Assembly (NCBI GenBank): GCA_942492815.1
Contig: OW818658.1
Span: 3,534,001 to 3,598,000 of the forward strand
Source: JAEUWI01 sp942492815
Lineage (GTDB): Bacteria > Hydrogenedentota > Hydrogenedentia > Hydrogenedentales > JAEUWI01
Direction: 5' to 3'
Length of the DNA stretch: 64,000 nucleotides
In this document: one piece after another, positions 43,884 to 53,308 of the stretch
Layout of the letters: the number at the start of each line of letters is the position of its first letter
Numbering within the stretch: the first letter of the stretch is position 1
Position numbers and translations under genes: made by a program
The notes under the pieces: model-generated
The model's input: the letters and a program-made list of their open reading frames with translations, nothing else
Databases searched by the model: none
What the model was told of the DNA's origin: nothing

Positions 43884-44570
43884 ATGGCCAACGAAACGAT
43901 ACTGATAGTCGAAGACGAGGGCGACATCCTCGAATTGCTGCGTTACAACCTCAACCGGGAAGGCTATCGGGTACTAGAGGCCACGTCGGGCGAGACCGCG
44001 CTGGACGTTATACGGAAAGAGGCGCCGGATTTGGTCCTGCTGGACCTGATGCTTCCCAAGATTGGCGGGCTCGAAGTCTGCCGCCGTGTCCGGAGTGACA
44101 GCAGCCACAAGTCCGTTCCAATCATCATGCTCACGGCCAAGGGGGAGGAGGCCGACATTGTGGCGGGTCTGGAGCTGGGGGCGGATGACTATATGACCAA
44201 GCCCTTCAGCCCCCGGGTGCTTCTGGCCCGGGTGCGCGCGGTGCTGCGGCGAAATGCGACGGAGATGCCGGGCGACGATGAGAGCCTCCACATCCACGAG
44301 CTCGTCATCCACCCGGGACGCCATGAGGTGCTGGTGGCCGGCGAGGCCATCACGCTCACGCGCACCGAATTCCAGGTCCTCCACTACCTGGCACGCCGCC
44401 CCGGCTGGGTCTTTACGCGCTACCAGATTGTGGATGCGGTCCATGGCGACGACTATGCGGTGACGGAGCGTAGCGTGGATGTTCAGATCGTCGGGCTGCG
44501 GAAAAAACTGGGCGATGCCGGAAAATATATTGAAACGGTCCGGGGCGTGGGGTATCGTTTCAGTTCCTGA
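43884..44570 (+). CDS. phoB: PhoB-type response regulator
   Basis: A 228-residue OmpR/PhoB regulator. The receiver domain has the acidic pair VEDEGD, phosphoacceptor D54 in LLDLMLP and the conserved TAK and KPF segments. The C-terminal winged helix contains LTRTEFQVLHYLARRPGWVF and RSVDVQIVGLRKKLG. The start is supported by AAGGG upstream. It lies 94 bases before phoR. Phosphorylated PhoB would activate the porin and pst genes downstream when phosphate is scarce. Confidence 0.95.
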   Translation: MANETILIVEDEGDILELLRYNLNREGYRVLEATSGETALDVIRKEAPDLVLLDLMLPKIGGLEVCRRVRSDSSHKSVPIIMLTAKGEEADIVAGLELGADDYMTKPFSPRVLLARVRAVLRRNATEMPGDDESLHIHELVIHPGRHEVLVAGEAITLTRTEFQVLHYLARRPGWVFTRYQIVDAVHGDDYAVTERSVDVQIVGLRKKLGDAGKYIETVRGVGYRFSS

Positions 44571-44664
44571 TACGGTCGAACCGGAGACGCGTCGCCTGGT
44601 TTTACGGCGGGCAAACCCCGGTCCGTCGGAATATGCGTTCGAAGGGGGTTGGAAGAGAGATAGT

Positions 44665-46434
44665 ATGGCGCGCAGACGATTTGTTTTACAGCTCCTCCCC
44701 GCTTTCATAGCCATCACCGTTCTGTCACTCGTGCTACTCGCCTATGTGGTCAGCCGGACGATCGAAACGATTGAGACCGAGCAGGCCATGCAGGAATTGG
44801 CCGCCCGGGCGAGTCTTTTTCGTGCGGCGGTTGAGACACAGACGTCCGCGGACAGCGAAGGGGGCCTCCAGGCACTCTGCGAGCGACTTGGGGCCGAGTC
44901 ACACACCCGACTTACGGTAATCACCCCGGATGGAACGGTGATCGCGGATTCTGACGAAGTTCCCGAAAAAATGGACAACCATGCCAGCCGCCCGGAAGTG
45001 GCGCAGGCATTGGCGGGGAGCACCGGCGAGTCCACGCGATTCAGCTATACGGTCAACGAGCGGATGGTCTATCTGGCCATGCCAGCCGGCGTACCACCGG
45101 GCACGTTTGTCATCCGGGCCTCGATCCCGCTTACGTCAGTTGACGCAACCATTGGAACCATTTACCGCCGCATGGGTGGGACGGTGGTGGTTGTGACGCT
45201 GTGCGCGGCACTGCTGAGCTGGTTCGTTTCCAAACGGCTCGTGCAGCCGATTGTGGCCCTGAAAGCGGGGGCGGCGCGCTTCGCCTGCGGCGATTTCGGG
45301 AAGCCGCTTTCCGTGCCGGACTCGGAAGAGTTCGGTAGCCTGGCGGAGGCGCTGAACGAGATGGCGCGGCAGTGCGCCTTCCGCATTGAAGCGATGGAAC
45401 AGCAGCGCAACGAGCAGGACGCGGTGTTCTCCAGCATGATGGAAGGCGTCTTTGCCGTCGATTCCGAACTGCGCATCATCAGCATGAATGAAGCGGCCAG
45501 CACCCTGCTCCGGGTTGATGCCAATGCGATCAAGGGGCGTCCTATTCTGGAGGCGGTGCGGAACACGGCCCTTCGGGACTTCGTCCAGGGCGCGCTCGCG
45601 AGTCTGGCACCGGTGGAGGCGGAATTGTCCGTGGGCCGACGGGAACCGCTCCTGCTCAAGGTCCAGGGGACCATGTTGCATGACGGATCCGGCCGGACGA
45701 TGGGGGCGGTGGTCGTGTTGAACGACATCACCCGCCTCCGGCGACTCGAAGAGGTTCGGCAGGACTTCGTGGCCAATGTTTCCCACGAGCTTAAGACGCC
45801 GATTACGTCGATCAAAGGATTCGTGGAGACCCTGCTTGACGACCCCGCGCCGTCACCGGATAACGTCCGCCGCTTCCTTCAGATTGTCGAAAAGCAGGCG
45901 AATCGGCTGGACGCCATCATTGAGGATCTCCTTTCCTTGTCGCGCCTGGAGCAGACCAAGGGCGCCGCTACATTAAAAATCGAGCAGGCTCCGGTGCAGC
46001 CGGTGATCAATGCGGCGGTGGAGTTGTGCCAGCATCAGGCAGACTTGCGCGCCATTCGTATTCATGTCGAGTGCGCCCCGGAGCTTGCGGCCCGCTTGAA
46101 TCCCCCGCTGTTGGAACAGGGACTGGTAAACCTCATCAACAATGCCGTGAAATACAGCGACGACGGTCAGGCGGTCCTGGTTCGGGCCGGCGAGGAAGAC
46201 GGCATGCTTCTGATCGACGTGGTTGACGAGGGCACCGGCATTCACGCCAACGAACTGGACCGGATCTTTGAGCGCTTCTACCGAATCGACAAGGCCAGAA
46301 GCCGTGACCTGGGCGGAACCGGGCTCGGTCTCTCGATCGTCAAGCACATTGCCCAAGCCCACGCGGGCAGCGTTTCGGTGATCAGTACACCGGGAGAAGG
46401 CAGCACCTTCACGCTTCGTGTGCCACTGAACTGA
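44665..46434 (+). CDS. phoR: Phosphate-regulon-type sensor histidine kinase
   Basis: A 589-residue membrane kinase. TM1 (FIAITVLSLVLLAYVV) is followed by a periplasmic sensor of about 140 residues and TM2 (VVVVTLCAALLSWFV). Then come HAMP, PAS (residues about 255-360), HisKA with NVSHELKTP (H374) and HATPase with N, G1 (DEGTGI) and G2 (GTGLGLSIVK) boxes. The layout is that of the long PhoR/PnpS group with an extracytoplasmic sensor, unlike E. coli PhoR. PstSCAB-PhoU is the likely input. The ATG at 44665 has GGAAGAG upstream. Confidence 0.93.
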   Translation: MARRRFVLQLLPAFIAITVLSLVLLAYVVSRTIETIETEQAMQELAARASLFRAAVETQTSADSEGGLQALCERLGAESHTRLTVITPDGTVIADSDEVPEKMDNHASRPEVAQALAGSTGESTRFSYTVNERMVYLAMPAGVPPGTFVIRASIPLTSVDATIGTIYRRMGGTVVVVTLCAALLSWFVSKRLVQPIVALKAGAARFACGDFGKPLSVPDSEEFGSLAEALNEMARQCAFRIEAMEQQRNEQDAVFSSMMEGVFAVDSELRIISMNEAASTLLRVDANAIKGRPILEAVRNTALRDFVQGALASLAPVEAELSVGRREPLLLKVQGTMLHDGSGRTMGAVVVLNDITRLRRLEEVRQDFVANVSHELKTPITSIKGFVETLLDDPAPSPDNVRRFLQIVEKQANRLDAIIEDLLSLSRLEQTKGAATLKIEQAPVQPVINAAVELCQHQADLRAIRIHVECAPELAARLNPPLLEQGLVNLINNAVKYSDDGQAVLVRAGEEDGMLLIDVVDEGTGIHANELDRIFERFYRIDKARSRDLGGTGLGLSIVKHIAQAHAGSVSVISTPGEGSTFTLRVPLN

Positions 46435-46694
46435 GCGAGGAATGACACGGATTCCGACGACTAATGTTAGCGTTGTGTTAGGAGATGGTGGCGCGGGCAC
46501 AACCCTCCCCCGGGTATGTCCGGCACGGCGGCCTTTCCGGGGGAGTCAGGCCAAGTGCGCCACACACACAAACCATCGCGCTCAATAGACTTACGCCACT
46601 CTAAGAAACCTCAGAATCTCCAAGTCCCTCCCTTCATTCTCCTCGGCTCGGGCATGAATTTCCCGCGAGCGCATAACAAAAGAAATGCCCGGTA

Positions 46695-46710
46695 CTAATA
46701 CTCCCCTAAT
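46695..46710 (+). promoter_or_regulatory. Candidate Pho box upstream of the porin-pst operon
   Basis: CTAAT repeats with 11-bp spacing resemble the CTTAAC pair before phoB. They lie 201 bases upstream of the porin start. The call is inferential. Confidence 0.4.
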
Positions 46711-46837
46711 CCGCGCGCGCTATCCTTATGGCCAGTGAGATGAGCCCGGCTTGGGACCGAGTTCATGGCACGATTTCACACTAGCAATGCTCATTACGGA
46801 GAGACGGCCTCCCCCCCTCTGGAGAGCCACCAGCCCC

Positions 46838-46863
46838 ATACCCCACCCGAGAGGTTGGGGTAT
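46838..46863 (+). promoter_or_regulatory. Leader hairpin before the porin gene
   Basis: A stem of ATACCCCA with TGGGGTAT and an imperfect inner part, ending 47 bases before the porin ATG. There is no T run, so it is probably an mRNA leader structure rather than a terminator. Confidence 0.4.
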
Positions 46864-46910
46864 ATCCCCATCGCTAAGGCATGAAATCAACAGAAAGAGA
46901 GTTTCAGCGC

Positions 46911-48341
46911 ATGAAGAACTCGATCAGAACCATTGGTCTTGGCTTGGCCCTGGCCGCCAGCGCCATCAGCCCCCCCACTATCGGCGAAGAATTGACCGAG
47001 CGTGAGCGGGAGCTCATGATTGTCATTGAGTCCCTCAAGGAGCGTGTCACGGCCTTGGAGGAGAAAGAAGCGGCTTCGGCACCCGCTGCGCTTACGGAGC
47101 GCGTGGATGCCCTGGAAACAACCGTCGAAGAGAAGAAAGATCCCGAACCGAACGACTTTCGGGTCTATTGGAAAGACGGACTTAACTTGGACACGGTGGA
47201 TGAGACGACCAAACTGAAGATTGGCGTGCAAGTCCACAACGACTGGTTCTGGTACGACCAGGACCGCAGCCTTCAGCGTCAAGTGGATCTGGAAGACGGC
47301 GTGGAGTTTCGCCGTGGCCGGCTTTACATCTCCGGCAAAATCTACGACAACATCAATTTCAAGACCGAGTACGACTTCGCGGAGGGTGAATCGGCCTTCA
47401 AGGACGTCTATGTCGAGATGACCGGGATTCCCGCCATTCAAAATGTGCGCGTGGGTCATTTCAAAGAGCCCTTCAGCATGGAAGAGCTTACTAGCGACAA
47501 CGACATCCCGATGATGGAACGCTCGCTGCCCAATATCTTCGCCCCGAGCCGAAATTCTGGCGCAATGGTGCACGGCGCTTTTCTGGGCGAAAAGAAGAAA
47601 GAACGCCTTACCGCGGCGGCGGGTGTATTCCATACCACGGATGACTTCGGCAACGACTCCAATGACGGGGGTTACAGTGGTTCGTTCCGCGTAACCGGTC
47701 TGCCCTGGTATGCCAATGAAGGCAAGCGTCTGGTGCACCTTGGCGCCGGGTACACCCACCGGAATCCGGACGACATGACGCGCATCCGTCAGCGCCCTGA
47801 AGCGCACGATGCGGACCGCTTCGTCGACACGGGTGAGTTTGAGGTCGAAAGCATCGACTCCTTCGCGCTGGAAGGGGCAATGCTCTATGGCCCGCTGACC
47901 CTTCAGGGCGAATACTTCTTCAATGACGTGGACACCCGCTACATGGGAGAACGCGATGTCGATGGTTACTACGTGCAGGCGATGTATATGCTGACGGGTG
48001 AAACCCGTCCCTACAAAAACGCCAGTGGCGTATTTGACCGCGTGAAACCCAAGAACAACTTCAAGTTGGGCGGCGACGATGCGGGTTGGGGTGCCTGGGA
48101 AGTGGCGCTCCGCTTCTCCAACATCGATCTGAACGACGGCAACACCAGCTTCCTTGACCGCGTGCTTGAACGCGAGAGCGCGTTTCACGGCGGCGAAGAA
48201 GATAACATTACGTTGGGCCTGAATTGGTATCTGAATCCGAACGTTCGGGTCATGTGGAATTACACCCACGCCGATCTGGACAGCCCGCTCTACGACGGCG
48301 ATTTGAAAATCTTCCAGACCCGTTTCCAGTTGGCATTCTAA
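46911..48341 (+). CDS. OprO/OprP-like phosphate-selective porin
   Basis: A 476-residue protein. Signal peptide (TIGLGLALAASAISPPTIG), then a periplasmic coiled coil (ERERELMIVIESLKERVTALE) and a 16-strand-type barrel (KIGVQVHNDWFWY; FRRGRLYISGKIYDNINFKT; MERSLPNIFAPSRNSGAMV) ending TRFQLAF with the terminal phenylalanine. This matches the OprO/P (Porin_O_P) family; OprP homotrimers import phosphate or polyphosphate. The genomic position between phoR and pstS supports this. The ATG at 46911 is chosen because it starts the signal; an ATG 10 codons earlier is possible. Confidence 0.88.
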   Translation: MKNSIRTIGLGLALAASAISPPTIGEELTERERELMIVIESLKERVTALEEKEAASAPAALTERVDALETTVEEKKDPEPNDFRVYWKDGLNLDTVDETTKLKIGVQVHNDWFWYDQDRSLQRQVDLEDGVEFRRGRLYISGKIYDNINFKTEYDFAEGESAFKDVYVEMTGIPAIQNVRVGHFKEPFSMEELTSDNDIPMMERSLPNIFAPSRNSGAMVHGAFLGEKKKERLTAAAGVFHTTDDFGNDSNDGGYSGSFRVTGLPWYANEGKRLVHLGAGYTHRNPDDMTRIRQRPEAHDADRFVDTGEFEVESIDSFALEGAMLYGPLTLQGEYFFNDVDTRYMGERDVDGYYVQAMYMLTGETRPYKNASGVFDRVKPKNNFKLGGDDAGWGAWEVALRFSNIDLNDGNTSFLDRVLERESAFHGGEEDNITLGLNWYLNPNVRVMWNYTHADLDSPLYDGDLKIFQTRFQLAF

Positions 48342-48395
48342 ACCTGCGGCGGATCCGCGGGTTGTGACTGAAATCTCATACGAAAGGAAATTCCA

Positions 48396-49364
48396 ATGCA
48401 GAAATTGTCTCGATTAGTTCTGGCGGGCGCAGCCCTGGCCATGAGCGGAACCTCGGCCTTCGCCGTGGAAGTGGACAAGGCGCTTCCCGCCTACGAGAAA
48501 GTGCAGGGTGTCGGTGGAAATCTGGACAGTATCGGTTCAGACACGCTGAATAACCTGATGACGTTCTGGGCGGAAGGTTTCCGTGAACTCTACCCCAACG
48601 TCCACATCCAGATTGAGGGCAAGGGATCCAGCACGGCGCCCCCCGCGCTCATCTCCGGCACGGCGCAACTCGGCCCCATGTCCCGCATGATGAAGTCCAC
48701 GGAAATCGACGAATTCGAGAAGAAGTACGGTTACAAGCCGACGGCCATCGGTGTGGCCCTCGACTCCCTCGCGGTCTACGTGAACAAGGACAACCCTATC
48801 GAGTCCCTGACCTTGCCGCAGGTGGACGCGATTTTCTCGAAGACCCGTAGCGGCGGTCACCCCGCCGACATCAAGACGTGGGGTGAGCTGGAACTGAAAG
48901 ACGCCTGGGCGGCACTTCCTCTCAGCGTTTACGGCCGTAACTCGGCCTCGGGCACCTACGCCTTCTTCAAGGAAACGGCCCTGTATAAGGGTGACTTCAA
49001 AGACACCGTCAAGGAGCAGCCCGGTTCGGCTTCGGTCGTGATGGGTGTTTCCGAAGACAAGCAGGGCATCGGCTACTCGGGTATCGGCTACAAGACCTCC
49101 GGTGTAAAGACGGTCGCGCTGGCGAAGACGGCCGACGGCAAAGCCTTCGAGCCCACCTACGAGAACGTGCTGAGCGGCGATTACCCCTTGGGCCGTATGC
49201 TGTATGTGTACATTGCCAAGGATCCGAAGCAGCCGCTTTCGCCGGTGACGGTGGAGTTCCTGAAGTACGTGCTTTCCAAGGCCGGCCAGGAAGTGGTGAT
49301 CAAAGACGGTTACCTCCCCCTCCCCGCCAAGCTCGCGGAAAAGCAGACGGCCCTGCTTGACTGA
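48396..49364 (+). CDS. pstS: Phosphate ABC transporter substrate-binding protein
   Basis: A 322-residue periplasmic protein with signal ending SAFAVE. The PBP-like fold carries the phosphate-binding loops: GSDTLNNLM, GKGSSTAPPALISGTAQLGPMSR and YGRNSASGTYAFF. It delivers phosphate to PstCA. It is 54 bases after the porin, with AAGGAA before the ATG. A stable hairpin between pstS and pstC (49392-49430) probably raises PstS relative to the membrane subunits. Confidence 0.95.
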   Translation: MQKLSRLVLAGAALAMSGTSAFAVEVDKALPAYEKVQGVGGNLDSIGSDTLNNLMTFWAEGFRELYPNVHIQIEGKGSSTAPPALISGTAQLGPMSRMMKSTEIDEFEKKYGYKPTAIGVALDSLAVYVNKDNPIESLTLPQVDAIFSKTRSGGHPADIKTWGELELKDAWAALPLSVYGRNSASGTYAFFKETALYKGDFKDTVKEQPGSASVVMGVSEDKQGIGYSGIGYKTSGVKTVALAKTADGKAFEPTYENVLSGDYPLGRMLYVYIAKDPKQPLSPVTVEFLKYVLSKAGQEVVIKDGYLPLPAKLAEKQTALLD

Positions 49365-49391
49365 TGGTCGGAATATAGCTGAAGCTATAGT

Positions 49392-49430
49392 GAACCTGCC
49401 CTGTGCGCCATTCAACCGCAGGGCAGGTTC
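49392..49430 (+). terminator. Intercistronic hairpin between pstS and pstC
   Basis: A 12-bp perfect stem (GAACCTGCCCTG with CAGGGCAGGTTC), 15-base loop, followed by CTGCTTGTTT. It lies just after pstS. A partial terminator or 3' stabiliser would give more PstS than PstCAB, a common arrangement for binding proteins. Confidence 0.65.
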
Positions 49431-49462
49431 CTGCTTGTTTCCCAGCCTGTGGAGTTAATCCT

Positions 49463-51697
49463 TTGTTCTCCTCGAAAAGCCCGCACCGCCGGGCCAACAT
49501 CATCGACCGAATCGCCACCGTCGTTATCACGTCGGGCGGCATCGCGATCATCGGCGCGGTCATCCTGATCCTCGTGCTGATATTTCAGGTGGCCTTCCCC
49601 CTCCTGAAGTCCCCCAGCGCCAGCGAAGTCGCGTCGCTCCCGATTCCCGCCACGCCGGGGCGGGCCGAAATCGCGGCGCTCTGCATGGACGAATACCTCG
49701 AAACCGCCGGGACGCTCGACCGAAACGGCCTGTTTCAGTTTTTCACCATCGCGGATGGCAAAGTGACCGCCGAACACCGGATCGCGGCGCCGGGCGATCC
49801 CGCTGCAACCATCCTGAACGCGGAACTCTTCGGTAACCTGCAATACAGTGTGCACTGGAGCAATCACGAGCTCACGCTGGTGAAAGTCGCCTTTGCCACC
49901 GACCACTCGGGCGATGGCGCGCGCGTGATTGTCCCTACGGTGCAGGAGGAAGGGAGCTTCACCGCGCCGGAGGGTGCCGTGCCCATCTACTCGGTTGGCC
50001 GCCTGGGTGAGGAAGATGCGCGGATTCGCGTGGACCAGACCGGCCCCGCTTCCCTGCTCGTGTCGCAGGTTGCGGTCGAGGCGGATTTCCTGGGCAACGA
50101 GACGGTCACCTCCGAGACGACGCCGCTCGCGGTGGAGGGCACCGAGATCCGCTCGGTCGCACTCGACTCGCTGGGCACGGGGCTCTACGCGGGCACCGCC
50201 AACGGGCGCATTCTCCGCTGGACCATTGGCGAACCCGGCGAAGTGAAACTTATGGACGATGTGGCCTTTGACGGTTCCGGTCTCCCGGTTGCCAATGTGG
50301 CCCTGGTCTTCGGAGATGTCTCTGTCGCGGCCGTCAATGAAGCGGGAACGTACAGCACCTGGTTTCCCGTGGAAAACGCGGCGGAGAGCACCCGGCCGCT
50401 GACGCGCATCCACACCCTGGAGCCCTCGGAGACCGGGACGCAAGCACTGTTGCAGTCGCGCCGCAACAAGATGATGCTGCGCGTTCTCGAAGACGGTACG
50501 ATGAATTTTGACTATCCCACGAACGAGCGTCACCTGTTGAGTGTGCGTGCGGAGAAACCCCTCCGCCAGGTCGCGCTGAACACACGGGCGAACGGAATTG
50601 CGGGGCTGGACGAAAGCGGTATGCTCCATGTCTGGGCACTGGATGCGCCCCACCCCGAGATCAGCCTGGGAACGCTTTTAGGGAAAATCTGGTACGAAAA
50701 CTATCCCCAGCCCGAATCGACCTGGCAATCTTCCGCCTCGTCGGACGACTTCGAGCCCAAGTTCAGTCTGGTGCCGCTGATCTTCGGCAGTTTCAAGGGC
50801 ACGGTCTACGCCATGTTCTTTGCGGTGCCCCTGGCCCTCCTTGGCGCGATCTACACCAGCCAGTTCACGAGCCGAACGATGCAGAGCATCATCAAATCCA
50901 CGCTGGAGATCATGGCGGCGGTCCCTTCGGTGGTGATCGGCTTTCTGATCGCGCTCTGGCTCGCGCCCATCGTGGAAACGAACGTGCTGGCCTTTATGTG
51001 CAGTGTGGTCCTCTTCCCCATCTGCTACATCCTCTTTGTGATGGCCTGCCAGCCGGTGCGCGAGACGACCCTGTTCAAGAAACTCGAGCGGGGCAATGAG
51101 TTCCTCGTCATGATCCCCGTGACGCTCCTTGCTGGCGTCTGCGCGTGGCAGCTTGGCGGCATCGTGGAATCGGCGCTGTTCACCGGCGATTTCAAGGCGT
51201 GGCTTTACACCCAGGGCGAGACGCGCTATGACCAGCGCAACTGCATCATCATCGCCTTCGGCCTCGGCTTCGCCGTGATCCCCATCATCTTCACGATCTC
51301 CGAAGACGCCCTGTCGAACATACCCGGCAGCCTCAAGGCGGCCTCCCAGGCCCTCGGTGCAACGCGCTGGCAGACGGTCTGGCGCGTAATCCTGCCCACA
51401 GCCAGCCCCGGCATCTTCGCCGGCATCATCATCGGCTTTGGACGCGCCGTGGGCGAGACGATGATCGTGCTGATGGCCACGGGCAACACCCCCATCCTGG
51501 ACTGGAGCCCCTTCAACGGCATGCGCACCCTTTCGGCAAATATCGCCGTGGAAATCCCCGAAGCGCCCGTTGGCGGCACGCTCTACCGCGTGCTCTTTCT
51601 GTCCGCCGTGCTCCTCCTCCTGCTGACTTCTATCTTGAACACGATGGCCGAACTTATCCGGCAACACCTGAGAAATAAATATGGCCTCTCCCAATAA
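49463..51697 (+). CDS. pstC: Phosphate ABC transporter permease with large periplasmic insert
   Basis: A 744-residue PstC. TM1 (GGIAIIGAVILILVLIFQVAFPLL) is followed by a periplasmic insert of about 380 residues with propeller-like strands (LDSLGTGLYAGTANGRILRW; GIAGLDESGMLHVWALD). The transporter core then has the remaining membrane helices and the EAA loop (LKAASQALGATRWQTVWRVILP). E. coli PstC is 319 residues; large forms occur in other phyla. Initiation at TTG 49463 has GGAG 8 bases upstream, and the longer GTG start lies in the hairpin. It overlaps pstA by 17 bases. Confidence 0.9.
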   Translation: MFSSKSPHRRANIIDRIATVVITSGGIAIIGAVILILVLIFQVAFPLLKSPSASEVASLPIPATPGRAEIAALCMDEYLETAGTLDRNGLFQFFTIADGKVTAEHRIAAPGDPAATILNAELFGNLQYSVHWSNHELTLVKVAFATDHSGDGARVIVPTVQEEGSFTAPEGAVPIYSVGRLGEEDARIRVDQTGPASLLVSQVAVEADFLGNETVTSETTPLAVEGTEIRSVALDSLGTGLYAGTANGRILRWTIGEPGEVKLMDDVAFDGSGLPVANVALVFGDVSVAAVNEAGTYSTWFPVENAAESTRPLTRIHTLEPSETGTQALLQSRRNKMMLRVLEDGTMNFDYPTNERHLLSVRAEKPLRQVALNTRANGIAGLDESGMLHVWALDAPHPEISLGTLLGKIWYENYPQPESTWQSSASSDDFEPKFSLVPLIFGSFKGTVYAMFFAVPLALLGAIYTSQFTSRTMQSIIKSTLEIMAAVPSVVIGFLIALWLAPIVETNVLAFMCSVVLFPICYILFVMACQPVRETTLFKKLERGNEFLVMIPVTLLAGVCAWQLGGIVESALFTGDFKAWLYTQGETRYDQRNCIIIAFGLGFAVIPIIFTISEDALSNIPGSLKAASQALGATRWQTVWRVILPTASPGIFAGIIIGFGRAVGETMIVLMATGNTPILDWSPFNGMRTLSANIAVEIPEAPVGGTLYRVLFLSAVLLLLLTSILNTMAELIRQHLRNKYGLSQ

Positions 51698-53285
51698 CAC
51701 AGCGCGCAAACGCGGATTCTGGTCCACCGGCGAGCCCTTCGTGTGGCTCACGGCCGGTGCCCTGTCCGTGACCATTCTTTCGATCGTCGTACTGATTCTG
51801 GTCGTCGCCCGCAACGGCCTCGGCGTGATGTGGCCCGCAACGGTTACGCGGTTCACGCAAACCGACGGTCAGATCGTCGTCGGCAATATTACCGGCCGGG
51901 ACAAGGTCGGCGTAGACACACCCGCCCGCTATCAGGTCAAGACCGCCAATCGCGATCTCTACGGCCTGGATTTCCGCTGGCTGCCGGAGGACACCATCGC
52001 CAAGACCGATCATCCTGAAGAAGTGGTGATGGTGGAGCGCCGGGAGTGGGGAAACTTCTGTGGATTCCTGAAGTCCCTGCCGGAAAGCGGCGGGGCGGCG
52101 GACTGGGCCTCCTTCCAGACCGCGCTGGCCGAGGTCCAGGTTCAGAAAGATGCGCTGGAGGAGTTCGCGGTGCAGATGAGCGCGCTGAACCAACAGTTGC
52201 TGAGCTACAAAGACGAACTATCGAAACTCGTCTACGCGAAAGCTCCGCTGGAAGCACAGCAGGAACTGAGCAATCAGATCAGCGCGGTGGAGGGCGAGTT
52301 CGAAGGCCTCCTGGCCCAGCAGACCAGCGCAAACGACAACGTCCGGTCGAAGACCGCCGTCTTCGCGGACGGAGCGGGCACGGAGCAGACGATTGTGCTG
52401 GCGGACATCGTGCGCGCCTACCAGCCGAATGCCATGGGCGCCATGGCCAAGTCCTCGTTTTATGTCGAAAAGCTGTGGGAGCTCATTTTCGACGAGCCCC
52501 GCGAGTCCAATACCGAAGGCGGCCTCTTCCCGGCAATCTTTGGCACAATCATCCTGATCTTCCTGATGAGTGTACTTTCCTTCCCGCTGGGCGTGATTGC
52601 GGGCGTCTACCTTCGGCTCTACGCCAAGAATGGCCCCCTGCTCTATGTCGTTCGCATTGCGGTGAACAATCTGGCGGGCATCCCTTCTATTGTCTATGGC
52701 ATTTTCGGACTGGGCTTCTTTGTCTATGGCATCGGCGGCTCGATTGATTCGCTGTTTTATCCGCATCGGCTGCCGACGCCCACCTTTGGCACGGGCGGCA
52801 TCCTGTGGGCGAGCCTGACGCTCGGCCTGCTGACGGTGCCCGTCGTGATCGTGGCCACGGAAGAGGGGCTGGGTGCCATACCGAGAAGCATGCGCGAGGG
52901 CTCCTACGCACTGGGAGCAACACGCTTCCAGACGCTGGTCAGGGTTTTGCTCCCCATGGCCGCGCCCGGCATCATGACGGGTTTTATTCTGGCCATGGCC
53001 CGGGCCGCTGGCGAAGTGGCGCCGCTGATGATCACGGGCGTGGTCAAGCTTGCGCCGACCCTGCCGGTGGATGGCAATTTCCCCTACGTCCATCTGGAGC
53101 GGAAGTTCATGCATCTGGGCTTTCACATTTTCGATATCGGGTTTCAATCGCCGAATGTGGAAGCCGCCAAGCCCATGGTCTTTGTGACCACCCTCCTGCT
53201 CGTGCTCATCGTGATGATCATGAGCAGCGTCGCCATTTATCTTCGCAACCAGATTCGCAAACGCCACAGTGTGACGCACCTGTAG
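51681..53285 (+). CDS. pstA: Phosphate ABC transporter permease PstA
   Basis: A 534-residue permease. The first membrane segment (LTAGALSVTILSIVVLILVVAR) is followed by an extended periplasmic domain of about 240 residues with a coiled coil (VQVQKDALEEFAVQMSALNQ; LSNQISAVEGEFEGLLA). The core has five membrane helices with the EAA motif (REGSYALGATRFQTLVRVLLP). It is longer than E. coli PstA (296) and resembles the extended type paired with long PstC. It starts inside pstC, so translation is coupled. Confidence 0.93.
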   Translation: MASPNNTARKRGFWSTGEPFVWLTAGALSVTILSIVVLILVVARNGLGVMWPATVTRFTQTDGQIVVGNITGRDKVGVDTPARYQVKTANRDLYGLDFRWLPEDTIAKTDHPEEVVMVERREWGNFCGFLKSLPESGGAADWASFQTALAEVQVQKDALEEFAVQMSALNQQLLSYKDELSKLVYAKAPLEAQQELSNQISAVEGEFEGLLAQQTSANDNVRSKTAVFADGAGTEQTIVLADIVRAYQPNAMGAMAKSSFYVEKLWELIFDEPRESNTEGGLFPAIFGTIILIFLMSVLSFPLGVIAGVYLRLYAKNGPLLYVVRIAVNNLAGIPSIVYGIFGLGFFVYGIGGSIDSLFYPHRLPTPTFGTGGILWASLTLGLLTVPVVIVATEEGLGAIPRSMREGSYALGATRFQTLVRVLLPMAAPGIMTGFILAMARAAGEVAPLMITGVVKLAPTLPVDGNFPYVHLERKFMHLGFHIFDIGFQSPNVEAAKPMVFVTTLLLVLIVMIMSSVAIYLRNQIRKRHSVTHL

Positions 53286-53308
53286 GTGGATGCGTTTGGA
53301 GAGATCCC

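Larger units (their letters stand above)
46435..46910. other. Intergenic region with candidate Pho box and leader hairpin
   Basis: 476 bases between phoR and the porin. It contains an 11-bp-spaced direct repeat (CTAAT at 46695-46699 and 46706-46710). There is a leader hairpin at 46838-46863 (ATACCCCA... with TTGGGGTAT). A 60-codon frame at 46516 has no ribosome-binding site and is not called. The porin-pst promoter is probably here. Confidence 0.5.
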
